Shown: in pieces, positions 22,610 to 33,924 of the stretch
Position numbering within the stretch: position 1 is the stretch's first letter
Layout: every line of letters starts with the position of its first letter
Assembly (NCBI GenBank): GCA_951799425.1
Contig: OX637409.1
Span: 9,830,960-9,894,959 of the forward strand
Reading direction: 5' to 3'
Source of the DNA: Ilex aquifolium
Taxonomy: Eukaryota; Streptophyta; Magnoliopsida; Aquifoliales; Aquifoliaceae
Length of the DNA: 64,000 nucleotides
Translations under genes and position numbers: made by a program
The notes under the pieces: model-generated
What the model saw: the letters and a program-made list of their open reading frames with translations, nothing else
Told to the model about the DNA's origin: nothing
Database searches by the model: none

Positions 22610-24178
22610 ATGAGCTTTTGGCATCGTGATTTGAGTGGACGTTTAATAAGAGAAGATTTAGATATTCTGTTTGGAAATCTATTTGGTTCATCTGATTTAA
22701 ATTTTTCTGTGCACACAATGGCTGCTAATCCTAACATTAATAGGCAGAATGAATTTCCCGCACATGAGGACCATATTGATAGAGTAAGCAATCGTGATGA
22801 GAATGATGTGGATAATTTGAATGTTAATCAGTGTAGGACTTTGCGTGAATATCTACAACCTGTATTACTCACTGAACCGTCATGCATCATTTTTCCATTG
22901 AATGCCATTAATTTTGTTTTCAAACCTGGCATGATTCAATTACTTCCAAAATTCATTGGTATAGGTGAAGAAAACCCATATTTGCACATCAGAGAATTTG
23001 GGGATGTATGTGCTACGTTCCATGACCAGAATGTTGCAATGGATATAGTCAGGCTGAAGCTATTTCCTTTTTCATTAAAGGAAAAAGCTAAAACTTGGTT
23101 ATATTCATTAAGATCTAGGTCTATAGGTCCATGACAAGAAATGCAGAAACAGTTTTTAAAGAAATTTTTTCCCACACATCGCACAAACTCTTTGAAAAGA
23201 CAAATAATGAATTTTTCTCAAAAGGAGTCTGAAATTTTTTATCAAAGTTGGGAAAGGTTTAAAGACCTTCTTGCATCTTGTCCACATCACGGTTATGAAA
23301 GCTGGCGCGTGATAAGTTTCTTTTATGAGGGTTTAGGCCCACAGCTGCGTCAATTTATTGAGATGAAGTGTAATGGTGATTTTATGAATAAGGAACCAGA
23401 TGATGCTTTTGACTATTTAGACCAATTAGCCGAGAATGTACAATCTTGGGACACTACATCCCAGGAACCATCTAAAGGTAAAACTGCACAATCATCATCA
23501 TCTGGTGGGGGTAAGTATCAATTGAAGGAGGAAGATGACATTGGGGCTAGGATTGCCACCTTAGCTAGGATGGTAGAAGTCATGGAATATAAAAGGGTTA
23601 ATGAGGTTGACACAATACTTGTTGAGGAAGTTTGTAGCTTTTGTGACACCCCTGGACACCCAGTTAAATAGTGTCCAACATTGCCTGTTTTAAAAGAAGT
23701 TTTGCATGATCAAGCAAATGTTGCAAACAATTTTTCAAAACCTTACAATAATCCTTATTCAAATACATACAATCCGGGATGGAAGAATCATCCCAATTTT
23801 AGTTGGAGGAATGAAAATCATGCATCACAACCACCTCAACAAAATTCCTCCAATGTTGCACCTTATGTTCCACCCCCTAAGAGAAGTATGGATGAAGCAC
23901 TGACACAGTTCATGCAGAGTCAGACCAGTTATAATAGACAAACTACTCAGGCCATTGATGATCTCAGAAGTACAGTCAACCAAACCACACAGACTCTAAA
24001 TGATATTAGGAGTGCAATCACTAAACTAACTATTGACCCTTATCATCAGGAGAAAGGTAAGTTCCCAGCACAACCACAACCAAATCCACAGGGCCAATTT
24101 TTTGTGAATGATACTGGCACTCATAATACTGAGCATGAACAGGTAAAGTCTATCACCACACTCCGTAGTGGGAAATAA
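22610..24178 (+). pseudogene. Athila-like gag
   Basis: The frame opens at ATG 22610 (MSFWHRDLSGRL; a downstream ATG at 22718 is also possible). It contains the gag core (FSQKESEIFYQSWERFKDLL, CPHHGYESW) and a CCHC knuckle CSFCDTPGHPVK near 23635-23675. In-frame stops are TGA 23132-23134, TAG 23669-23671 (inside the knuckle) and TAA 24176-24178. Each is explained by one C-to-T or G-to-A change. No full Gag can be made from this copy. Confidence 0.85.
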
Positions 24179-26737
24179 ATTGATAAAACCATTCTTTCTA
24201 AAACCCAAAAATTTGAGAAAATTTCAAAACCTACGGAGAGTGATGATAAACTTAACCCTTCTGAAGTCAGTGAGCCTGAGAAGTATGTCCCTCCTGCACC
24301 ATTCCCACAGAGATTGCTTACTTCTACTAAGCCTCATATGCATAATGATATGTTAGAAATTTTTAAGCAGGTAAAAATCAATATTCCCTTGTTGGATGCC
24401 ATTAAACAAATACCTTCTTATGCAAAGTTTTTGAAAGAATTATGCACTGTCAAAAGGAAATTGAATGTGCAAAAGAAGGCATTTTTGACTGAGCAGATAT
24501 CCTCCATCATACAGCATAACACTCCACCAAAGTATAAAGACCCAGGTTGTCCTACCATTTCTTGTGTCATAGGCAACCACATAATTGAACAGGCTTTACT
24601 GGATCTTGGAGCTAGTGTGAACTTGCTCCCATATTCAGTATATGAACAATTAGGGTTAGGTGAGTTAAAACCCACTTCGGTTACACTCCAATTAGCTGAC
24701 AGATCAATAAGAATACCGAGGGGTATGGTGGAGGATGTCTTAGTACAGGTTGACAAATTTTATTTTCCCGTGAATTTCATAATTTTGGATACTCAACCTG
24801 TATTAAATGCTAATGCTCAAATTCCTGTTATTTTAGGCAGACCATTCCTAGCAACTTCAAATGCTCTAATTAATTGTAGGAATGGTGTGATGAAATTAAC
24901 TTTTGAGAATATGACATTAGAGCTCAACATTTTTCATGTGTGCAAACAACCAGGGAATGTTGACGAAGATGTGCATGAGGTTAACATGATTGAGTCTCTT
25001 GTTCCAAGCAGAGTATATGATTCTTCTCTATTTGATCCACTTGAAGCATGCTTGCTTGAACAATCTTCTATAATAGAGATAGATGAACTCAATTCTGAAA
25101 TTTATGTTTCGACTGATGTGTTAAACTCTTTACAGGTACTTGAAATGAAAGAGTTGAGACAGAAATTTGAGGAGCTTTCACCAAGAATTGACCCACCAAT
25201 CCCATCCAGTGAGAAAGCGCCCAAGCTTGACCTCAAGCAGTTACCGGTTGAGTTAAAGTAAGCATTTCTGGGAGATGATGCAACTTATCCGGTAATAATT
25301 TCTTCTCAATTGAATTCAGCACAGGAAGGTATGTTATTACAACTTCTTAGAGAACATAAAAAGGCAATTGGCTGGACTTTAGCTGATATAAAAGGAATTA
25401 GTCCATTAGTTTGCACTCACAAGATTTATTTGGAAGATAATGCTAAAACATCTAGGGAAATGCAACGTAGACTAAATCCACATATGAAAGAAGTTGTAAA
25501 GAAGGAAGTGCTGAAATTGTTAGACATAGGAATTATTTACCCTATTGCAGACAGCAAATGGGTAAGCCCCACACAGGTAGTTCCTAAGAAATCTGGAGTC
25601 ACTGTAGTTGCTAATGAAAATAATGAACTTGTGCCAACTAGGACAGTTACTGGTTGGAGAATGTGCATAGACTACAGGAAATCAAATTCTGTTACTAGAA
25701 AAGATCACTTCCCTTTACCTTTTATGGATCAAATTTTAGAAAGGGTAGCATCGCATTTGTACTACTGTTTTCTAGATGGCTATTTAGGATATAATCAGAT
25801 TGAAATTGTCCTAGAAGACCAAGAGAAAACCACATTTACTTGCCCTTTTGGTACTTTTGCATATCGCAGGATGCCCTTTGGACTGTGCAATGCACCCGCG
25901 ACCTTTCAAAGGTGCATGTTAAGTATTTTCAGTGACATGGTAGAGCGTTTTCTTGAAGTTTTCATGGATGATTTTACTGTGTTTGGTGATACTTTTGATG
26001 AATGCTTGTCAAATTTAGAGAAAGTGCTCATAAGATGTGAAGAAAAGAATCTTGTACTCAATTGGGAAAAATGCCACTTTATGGTTCAAAAGGGAATTGT
26101 TCTTGGTCACATTGTCTCATCTGAGGGAATCTAGGTAGATAGAGCCAAGATAGAATTAATTGCTAATTTACCTTCTCCCAAAACCCTTAAGGATGTTAGA
26201 TCTTTTTTGGGTCATGCTGGTTTCTATCGAAGATTTATAAAAGATTTTAGTTCTACATCTAGACCACTTTGCAATCTCCTAGGGAAGGATATACCTTTTG
26301 AGTGGGATGGGTTATGCCAAGAGGCTTTTGATAAGCTAAAAGGCATGCTCATCACTGCCCCAATTATGCGACCCCCGAATTGGAGTCTTCCTTTTGAAAT
26401 CATGTGTGATGCCAGTGACTATGCCGTAGGGGCAGTTTTAGGACAAATGCATGAGAAAAAACCACATGTCATCTACTATGCTAGTCGAACTTTAAATAGT
26501 GTACAGATGAATTATTCTACCACAGAAAAGGAATTACTGGCAGTAGTATTTGCACTGGACAAATTTAGGTCATATTTAGTAGGATCCCCCATTGTCATTT
26601 TCATAGACCATGCAACTCTTAAATATTTACTGACAAAGAAAGATGATAAACCAAGACTGCTAAGGTGGATCCTCCTACTCCAAGAATTTGATATAACCAT
26701 TAAAGATAAAAAAAGGGGTAGAGAATGTAGTGGCTGA
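24179..26737 (+). pseudogene. Athila-like protease, reverse transcriptase and RNase H
   Basis: The same frame continues. Protease active-site block LLDLGASVNLLP is near 24600, with ILGRPFL downstream. RT spans about 25450-26110 with MCIDYRKSN, RRMPFGLCNAPATFQRCM and the catalytic FMDDF at about 25961. RNase H starts near 26400 ([14 protein letters not shown]). Stops at 25259-25261 (TAA) and 26132-26134 (TAG) interrupt it. An extra base in or beside the seven-A run 26708-26714 shifts the frame into the integrase. Confidence 0.9.
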
Positions 26738-28124
26738 CCATTTGTCTAGACTTGTGAGTGACATACCCATTGAGACAGTGCCGATCAAGGACACGTTTCC
26801 TGATGAACAATTGCTGGCAGTTTCTGCAGTACCTTGGTTTGCTGATATAGTGAATTTTCTTGTTACAGATAACATGCCACCAGCCTGGACTACATTGGAT
26901 AGAAGGAAGTTCTTAACTGAAGTGAAAAGTTTTTTCTGGGATGACCCATACCTTTTCAAGTATTGCTCAGATCAAATTATCCGGAGATGTGTGCCCGATA
27001 GTGAGGTAAGTAGTATTCTATCTTTTTGTCATTCGGGAGCATGTGGAGGCCACTTCTCTATGAAAAAGACCGCTGCAAAGATTTTGCAGTGCGGGTTTTA
27101 TTGGCCGACAATTTTTAAGGATGCATACAATTTTTGTAAGGTGTGTGAGCGATGTCAAAAACTGGGGGGATTAACCCGTAGAAATATGATGCCTCTAAAT
27201 CCAATTTTAATAATAGAAATTTTTGACTGTTGGGGCATAGATTTCATGGGACCTTTTCCCCCATCTTTTGGATATATGTACATCTTAGTGGGAGTAGACT
27301 ATGTTTCTAAGTGGGTCGAAGCTATACCATGTCGGACAAATGATCATAAAGTTGTTTTGAAATTTTTAAAAGAAAATATTTTGTCCAGATTTGGTATACC
27401 TCGAGCCATTATCAGTGATGGGGGATTGCACTTTTGCAATGGACCTTTTGAGAATTTAATGAAAAAATATGGTGTCACACACAAAGTTGCAACTCCTTAT
27501 CACCCTCAGACAAGTGGTCAAGCAGAGCTTGCCAATCGGGAGATTTCTTACATTTTGGAAAAAACGGTGAACCCAGATCGTAAAGATTGGTCGTTACGAC
27601 TAATCGATGCGTTATGGGCATACCGAACTGCATACAAAACCCCGATTGGCATGTCTCCGTACAGATTGGTTTATGGAAAAACTTGTCACTTGCCTGTGGA
27701 ACTAGAGCATAAAGCATACTGGACCATTAAGATGTTCAATTTTAGTTTTGACAAAGCTGGTGCCTTACGAAAATTACAATTAAATGAGCTTGAGGAGATT
27801 AGGAATGAAGCCTATGAGAATTCTATGATTAGTAAGGAACGAATGAAGGTGTTCCATGATAAGAATATTGTGCGAAAAACGTTTACACTGGCACAAAAAG
27901 TTCTGCTATATAATTCTAGGCTTCACATCTTCAAAGGAAAGCTTCGAACCAGATGGAGTGGTCCGTACATTGTTAAGGAGGTTTTCCCCTATGGAACAAT
28001 AGAGATTGAGAATCCCAGTAATGGGAACACCTTTAAAGTTAACGGACAACGACTGAAACCATTCTTGGAGGAAGGTATTGTCGAAGTGGAATCCATCGAA
28101 TTGATGGATCCTTACTATGAATAA
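26730..28124 (+). CDS. Athila-like integrase ORF (open, separated from RT by a frameshift)
   Basis: This open frame of 464 codons encodes the end of RNase H (ADHLSRL) and a full integrase. The HHCC zinc domain starts near 27027 ([10 protein letters not shown] ... [11 protein letters not shown]). The catalytic core has [17 protein letters not shown] and [16 protein letters not shown] carrying the D, D and E positions. A C-terminal region ends near 28120. It would normally be made as part of a Gag-Pol polyprotein, so it is probably not expressed as such. Confidence 0.85.
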   Translation: MADHLSRLVSDIPIETVPIKDTFPDEQLLAVSAVPWFADIVNFLVTDNMPPAWTTLDRRKFLTEVKSFFWDDPYLFKYCSDQIIRRCVPDSEVSSILSFCHSGACGGHFSMKKTAAKILQCGFYWPTIFKDAYNFCKVCERCQKLGGLTRRNMMPLNPILIIEIFDCWGIDFMGPFPPSFGYMYILVGVDYVSKWVEAIPCRTNDHKVVLKFLKENILSRFGIPRAIISDGGLHFCNGPFENLMKKYGVTHKVATPYHPQTSGQAELANREISYILEKTVNPDRKDWSLRLIDALWAYRTAYKTPIGMSPYRLVYGKTCHLPVELEHKAYWTIKMFNFSFDKAGALRKLQLNELEEIRNEAYENSMISKERMKVFHDKNIVRKTFTLAQKVLLYNSRLHIFKGKLRTRWSGPYIVKEVFPYGTIEIENPSNGNTFKVNGQRLKPFLEEGIVEVESIELMDPYYE

Positions 28125-28298
28125 TCTATCTCTAACCATTTGCTGTATGTTGTTGTACATTAGTGTATTTTGTTTGTTTTTCTTTTAACAGATGCATGAG
28201 CCCTTTATACGCATATCCGGTATGTTTCTCTTTCTTCTATCCCTTATTTGATTTTACATTCCGCATTTTTACATTGAGGACAATGCAAATTGTTGAGT

Positions 28299-28311
28299 GG
28301 GGGGGGGGGGG
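28299..28311 (+). repeat. G13 tract after pol, PPT-like
   Basis: Thirteen G residues follow ACATTGAGGACAATG, the kind of sequence that normally ends the internal region next to the polypurine tract. The true LTR-proximal tract is 3.6 kb further on at 31881-31902. Confidence 0.6.
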
Positions 28312-28506
28312 TGGAGCATTCACTTAATAAACAGTATATGGGATTTTGAATTTAAGCTTTGTGCACATGCAACTGTGTTTATTGTTTTGTCTTAGGAATT
28401 TTTATGAGTAGAATGGAGTCATTTGGGAGGAAAGAGTTTGAAAATGTGAAAATATGAAAATTTTTCTAAGTGTAGAAAAAAAAAAAAAACAACCTACTGG
28501 AACACG

Positions 28507-28757
28507 CGTCCGGACGCCAGAATAGAGAGCACAACCTACTGGAAGTCGCGTCCGGACGGGACCAATGAGTCTGAACTCACTGGAAAACGCGTCCGGACGG
28601 TGATTTGTCATGCGTCCGGACGGGAAAGCCAACCGTTTGAAATTCATAGTACACGTCCGGACGGGTTAACCCCATGCGTCCGGACGCGTGACTTTTAAGG
28701 CTAATTAAGGCGGCAGTTGAGGCGCGTCCGGACAGTATAACCCCATGCGTCCGGACG
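28507..28757. promoter_or_regulatory. Eight-copy palindrome cluster upstream of the third ORF
   Basis: CGTCCGGACG (or one mismatch) starts at 28507, 28549, 28590, 28613, 28654, 28677, 28725 and 28748. Start-to-start spacings are 42, 41, 23, 41, 23, 48 and 23. Several units are preceded by (A)CTGGAA. The cluster ends 12 bp before a TATAAATA box. It matches the LTR clusters in motif and in 23-bp pair spacing. Confidence 0.75.
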
Positions 28758-28769
28758 CGTGTGAAAAAT

Positions 28770-28777
28770 TATAAATA
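28770..28777 (+). promoter_or_regulatory. Putative internal TATA box for the third ORF
   Basis: TATAAATA is followed 107 bp later (start to start) by ATG 28877. The intervening CT-rich leader resembles a plant 5' UTR. No splice acceptor is needed to reach this ORF if transcription starts about 30 bp downstream. Confidence 0.55.
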
Positions 28778-28876
28778 CCGACTGTCCGATAAGAGTTTCT
28801 TGCACTGCAAGCTCCCAAAAACCAGAATACAAACTCTTCACTCTAAATCTTTGCTCTCTTCTTCACAATTTTCACT

Positions 28877-29962
28877 ATGGCACCACCTCGAGCATCCACT
28901 TCAAAGAGACCCCGAGTAAATACTCAGGAGGAGGAGGATACCACCTTTGATCCCGTTCGTTTCCAAATCTTGGAGGCGCGGGTAAGATTTTTTAAATACT
29001 ACGCCCAAAAACCTATAGTTTGCGAGAGAAAAATTGAATACGAGGACTTCGCTCGATTGGGAGTCCGAGATATTATCACTTCAAGACGATGGACAGGTTT
29101 CATGGGCAAAGAGTGGGTGTGTATCCCCATCTTGGCGAGAGAATTCTTCAGCAATGCGGACGATCTCGGGAATGACCTCATCCAGACATATGTTCGGGGT
29201 ATGGAGGTTAGGGTGGATGGTTTGGCCATTGCTAGGACAATTGGAATGACTCAGGCTCGGGTGGTCAACCCGGACTACCCCCAAGCCTACCCTGCAGATG
29301 AGGTCGGTAGAGAACTGCTAGGGGATGATAATTTTGTTTGGACGGGCAACACTAAATACCTTCAGCAGGGTGATCTGACCAATAAGTACAAGATACTGAA
29401 CCTCATTTCAGTATCAAATATCTTGCCCTTGCTAAGCAATAATCACATCTACCTGGACCGTGCTCGCCTGTTATATGCCATGGGTACAGGTAAGTCCATA
29501 GACCTCCCTTCCCTGATTTTTTTTGAGATGAGGCGAGCTATCGTGGACCCGAAAAAACCATCTCTCCCTTTTGCTGGTTTGGCAACTGCATTGTGCGAGC
29601 GAGCAGGAGTGGTGATTGATGCCACTATGGAGCGGGCGAAGAAAGTAGTAGCACTAAACTCTGGCACACTCCTGAAGAGCCAGAGTGTAGTTAGGCCAGT
29701 TTCAGGGGAGAGGGGTCCAGGTGGTGAGCAGGCAGCACCACCAGGGGTAGAACAAGATGAGGAGGATTGGGATCAGTTCCTCAATATTGATGAGGATTTT
29801 GAGATACCAGTGGATGAGGACACTGATCCCAGGACTGAAAGGCAGATTCTGTTTGAGCTGTTGAGAGGGCAGAGAGAGATGAGGAAGGAGATGATAGAGT
29901 TGAGGGCTCAGATAAGGAGGCTAGGGCAGAGTTCTCAGGATCAGGCAGACCCCTCATCTTAG
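28877..29962 (+). CDS. Third ORF of the Athila-like element (putative plant transposon protein domain)
   Basis: This intact 361-residue frame starts MAPPRASTSKRPRVNTQEEE and lies in the env position between integrase and 3' LTR. Residues ~20-250 fit the domain called putative plant transposon protein: RRWTGFMGKEWVCIPILARE, a VRGMEVRVDGLAI block, ISVSNILPLLSNNHIYLDRA, LLYAMGTGKSIDLPSLIF and ATALCERAGVVID. The tail is acidic (DEEDWDQFLNIDEDFEIPVDED) and ends in a charged predicted coiled coil (REMRKEMIELRAQIRRL). No signal peptide or membrane segment is seen, so it is not env-like. It has no stops although gag-pol has six lesions. Function unknown. Confidence 0.8.
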   Translation: MAPPRASTSKRPRVNTQEEEDTTFDPVRFQILEARVRFFKYYAQKPIVCERKIEYEDFARLGVRDIITSRRWTGFMGKEWVCIPILAREFFSNADDLGNDLIQTYVRGMEVRVDGLAIARTIGMTQARVVNPDYPQAYPADEVGRELLGDDNFVWTGNTKYLQQGDLTNKYKILNLISVSNILPLLSNNHIYLDRARLLYAMGTGKSIDLPSLIFFEMRRAIVDPKKPSLPFAGLATALCERAGVVIDATMERAKKVVALNSGTLLKSQSVVRPVSGERGPGGEQAAPPGVEQDEEDWDQFLNIDEDFEIPVDEDTDPRTERQILFELLRGQREMRKEMIELRAQIRRLGQSSQDQADPSS

Positions 29963-31880
29963 GATGATTTCTTCTAGGTCCCGGTGTTTCAAAAATTTTT
30001 TTTTTTTTCGTTTATTTTCCTGTTATCTGTAGAAATCAAAGCCTATTTTGGGTAGTTTTTGTTAGGCTTGATTTCTTTTATCTTTTGAATATGCATTGTA
30101 CCTGAATTCTCATTATTATATAAAATGCATATTTTGTTTGGTGTGTTATCAAGTATTTAAATAACATTTTTATGCATAATTTGATACCACAATATAGAAA
30201 TAATTTGCTTAGCTTTAAATTTGTAACTGTTTAAGCATCACATAGAACTTTATTCTATATTTTTGTATTTCATATCATGTTCTTATAAAAACTCACAATT
30301 TGTGCACTTTAGACTTTACCAAGTTGAAAATTTGTTAGGTATTCTACTTTGAGAACTTGAAACATATAGTGGAGATGCATAAAAACCCTAGTGAGTTTTG
30401 TTCCAATCTTTCTTTGAGGGTTATTTACATTTACTCAATAAAAAATATTTTTATTCAGCTAATCTCCTTCAATAGTCTCATTATTTTTGTTTTGGTTAAC
30501 ACCAATATTGTGAATAATTGCTAGACTTTAAATTATTTGCATGAAAGTGTGTTATCAAAAGCTTTTGAGATATGATTTTAGGCCATCTTTGTCATTATTT
30601 GAGCCTAAACCTTATTCTTTGAATATTATTATCCCTAGAAGCCATGATTGAGCCTTTGAAGCAAAATTTTATTTCTTATACCCAACATATAATAACCAAG
30701 TCAATAAAAAAAATATATATATATATATCTTTTACCCTTGGTTATCCCGAGATTGAGCTTTTATTGTTTATGTAATTTGGGAGATGTTGGTTGAGAAAAG
30801 ATGAAAAAAAGAAAAAAAAAAAAAAAAAAAAAGAGCTTTGCATACTTGTGAATATTTGCATTAGATGTCTTGCTGAAAAAGAAAAAGAAGAAAAAAAAAT
30901 TGAAAAGAAAGACAATATGTCTAGCTGTGAAAAAAAAAACATATTGAAAAAAAAAAAAGAAAAAAATAGCAAGCATGAGTTTTGAAAAAATATGAGCAAG
31001 TGTTGTAAATTGTGCTTCTAAATGAGAGAGAGTGAAAGGTTATGAAAAAAAATTTGGTTGTGTAATGTAAATATTCTCTCGGGATAGTCTTTTGAATTCC
31101 TGAATATCTTTCGTTTCAAAACCCTAATCCCAAGACCCCATTACAACCTTAAATAAAGACCTAATTGATCTCAAGAGTGTATTGATTGATGCATGACTTG
31201 TGTGAATAAAGAAGAGAATGGTGAATATTTATTTATTGTGTGTTGATTTCCTTTCATGAGATTATGTCAAATCATTTTCTTTTGGATTACAATTATTTTA
31301 ATGGAACATGTGAGCATTATTTTGTTTTGACTTAAATATCTTCTTCTCACATGTGATATTTGAGGGAATAGTCACTATAATATGAGAGAATCTTTTATGA
31401 GTGAATTATCTAGTGAGATTTGGCATTGAGACGAATAGTTGATAGTTGTAGAGGTGATTATCGAATAAGTTATTGACTTGGTATAGTTAATTCACACTAC
31501 ACACGATTTTTTTTTATGGGAACATGATAAGTGCATACATTTATATAGCGCATAGTTCTATATTATGTTTGGCATGTGCTTATAAAAAGTTTGCATCTTA
31601 GAATTTTTATATTGTGATAGCAATTTGTGTTATAAAATTATTATTCAGATATTTGATCACAAGTTGATGTTTGTGGGTATCATCTCTGGAAACCCTCACG
31701 AGACTATACTCGTCCACTAGGGGAAACCTAGGGGTTTAAAGGCTTGTTGCATATGCTAAATGCAATCGTGAGTCCTACGAAAGTGGTTTTGTTTTATTTT
31801 ACTTTGCTTTGTTTCTTAAAATCAGTGGTTGTATTTGTTTTATTGATATTCGTCTTGCTAGGGACTAGCAAGATCTAAGT
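29963..31880 (+). other. Non-coding 3' region of the Athila-like element
   Basis: About 1.9 kb of AT-rich sequence with A-rich runs (30797-30970). No convincing ORF; Lys-rich and Phe-rich frames are produced by the runs. Confidence 0.7.
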
Positions 31881-31902
31881 GGGGGGGGGGGGGGGGGGGG
31901 GG
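31881..31902 (+). other. Polypurine tract (G22) before the 3' LTR
   Basis: A run of 22 G residues preceded by AAGT lies just before the 3' LTR start at 31907. This is the expected plus-strand primer position. Confidence 0.75.
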
Positions 31903-31906
31903 TGTG

Positions 31907-33428
31907 TGATTAAGGCCGAATAATCACATTTATTGTTAGGAAAGATTGATTATTTAATTGTAAAAGTGTGATAAATATAAAAGTTTATCCAAGTTTGAGT
32001 GTTATGCTATCAAATGTTGATTTGTGTTAATTTGCAGGACAAAAGCGTAATTTTGGAGTTAAATTATGGGAAGACGAAGCATAGCTCAAAGGAAAACACA
32101 CTGGATCACGCGTCCGGACAGAAGATGAACACGCATCCGGACGCGAGTGGCAGAAAGATGATCAGAAGACGAACAAACTTACTGGAAGTTGCGTCCGGAC
32201 GGAAGATGAACACGCGTCCGGACGCGTGTCAAGGATCTGCTGATGCCAGACTTAGAATTCTGACGAAAATCAATCTCTTTCCTAGGGGGTTATAAATACA
32301 AATTGAAGACTTTGTAAGGGGGATCTTTTTATCATTCTATTTGGCTCACGAATTCTTGAGTGTACTTGACAATTCTTTTATTATGTCCGGCTAGAAGGTT
32401 AAGCTAGGGCTAGGGAAAACCTCTCAGTGAAGTACGGTATTTTTATTGACTTTGCACTTAATGATTTATGATATTGTGTTAATCTAGTTTCTAATCTTTT
32501 AGTAAAGTTTTTATTCTGTAAAAACTCCTGAGTTGTTGTGCCACGTACATCAATTGCTTGAGTTTCCCTGCGAATAAATAACTGGTTATTCCACGCTTGA
32601 AGCGTTAGCATTGTTTCATAAAATATTATGATTGATTTATTATTCAGGTTTCTGAATAATCTTTTGGTTATAACTTTTGGTTTCATCACTTGATTTGTTA
32701 TCTGGATTAACCGACATTTAATTCCTGTTTCAAATTAAGACTTGAGTCTTTAATTATTACCGTATGAAATTGAGAGGGAGTACCTGATGCTCTAGTATTT
32801 TTATTACTGTTTTAATTATTAAAGTCAGTTGTTTTCAATCATCAACTCCTCAACCTCTCAGTGAAGTACGGTATTTTTATTGACTTTGCACTTAATGATT
32901 TATGATATTGTGTTAATCTAGTTTCTAATCTTTTAGTAAAGTTTTTATTCTGTAAAAACTCCTGAGTTGTTGTGCCACGTACATCAATTGCTTGAGTTTC
33001 CCTGCGAATAAATAACTGGTTATTCCACGCTTGAAGCGTTAGCATTGTTTCATAAAATATTATGATTGATTTATTATTCAGGTTTCTGAATAATCTTTTG
33101 GTTATAACTTTTGGTTTCATCACTTGATTTGTTATCTGGATTAACCGACATTTAATTCCTGTTTCAAATTAAGACTTGAGTCTTTAATTATTACCGTATG
33201 AAATTGAGAGGGAGTACCTGATGCTCTAGTATTTTTATTACTGTTTTAATTATTAAAGTCAGTTGTTTTCTATCATCAACTCCTCAAACGAACTGTCTCC
33301 TTTTTAATTTATTAGTGTTAGTGTGATTGTTGACTTGTTATAATTCCCTGTGGATTCGACCTCGGGCTTCCGAGAATATATTACTTTGCTCAACCTACGC
33401 TTGGGTTTACACTTTTAAAGTTGAAGCA
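31907..33428 (+). repeat. Athila-like 3' LTR with internal duplication
   Basis: 1522 bp, which is the 1088 bp of the 5' LTR plus one extra 434-bp copy of an internal segment. Termini are identical to those of the 5' LTR. Confidence 0.95.
32420..33287 (+). repeat. 434-bp tandem duplication in the 3' LTR
   Basis: Copies are 32420-32853 and 32854-33287. Both carry the same differences from the 5' LTR (for example TTCTGTAAAA, GAAGCGTTAGC, AAGACTTGAG), so the duplication arose after the LTRs began to diverge. Confidence 0.95.
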
Positions 33429-33433
33429 GGGAT

Positions 33434-33626
33434 CACCTGTGGAGTCTGAATGAAAAAGAGAATTTTTAGAGACCAAATACATCATCGGTTTGCCTGGGTC
33501 CTCCATGATGTCGCCCATGGCACTGCCCAGCCTCACACCTTCCCTAGTGTCACCCAGGTTCATATCCATGGCGCCACCCAAGCTTCTCTCCTTTTTCCAA
33601 TGCGCCACTCGCCAAATCATCTCCAT
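33434..33626 (-). pseudogene. N-terminal part of the T1 antisense ORF
   Basis: On the minus strand it reads MGDIMEDPGKPMMYLVSKNS..., matching the T2 copy MENLGKLMMSLVSENSLFHS at about 36690. It is the part of the aORF cut off from 20884-21327 by the Athila insertion. Confidence 0.55.
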
Positions 33627-33924
33627 TTCCTTGCGTCGAAGCGTCCATGCTTCTCTTCATCCTCTCTCTGCTGCTTGTAGAAGTAAGAAAGAGAATGACA
33701 CCGCCCTAGAGCTAGTCAGAAAAAAATGGGGTTTCTAATATAAAGGAATGGAGTCTTCCAAATCCAACCAAATGGAGAAATAAGCTTAGACAATGCAATG
33801 GCGAAAAAATCTGAAGAGAAGAAGCCGCCGTGTGGAACAACATACCTTGGTCTACCCAAATGAAGGAGCTCACTCATGCCCTTAACCCTCTATCACTATT
33901 AGGGCTTGGGGCATGGGGGGCAAA

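Larger units (their letters stand above)
21333..33428 (+). mobile_element. Athila-like Ty3/gypsy retrotransposon, young insertion
   Basis: A perfect 5-bp duplication GGGAT (21328-21332, 33429-33433) flanks a 12,096-bp element. LTRs run TGATTAAGG...GTTGAAGCA (21333-22420 and 31907-33428). By eye they differ at about ten of 1088 aligned positions, once a 434-bp duplication in the 3' LTR is set aside. An Asp-tRNA-type PBS follows the 5' LTR. Gag-pol is in one frame with five stops and one frameshift. An intact third ORF lies in the env position. T2 carries the empty target (CACGGGATCACCT at about 36672), confirming the boundaries. Confidence 0.95.

Noticed and set aside
28507..28757. CRISPR-like array
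   Set aside because: The repeats are 10-bp palindromes with variable spacers in a plant retrotransposon; there is no leader or cas gene.
28877..29962. Envelope-like protein
   Set aside because: Position suggests env, but there is no signal peptide, transmembrane segment or furin-like site; it fits the putative plant transposon protein domain instead.
30742..30999. Phe-rich and Lys-rich ORFs
   Set aside because: Caused by A-runs in the non-coding 3' region of the Athila-like element.
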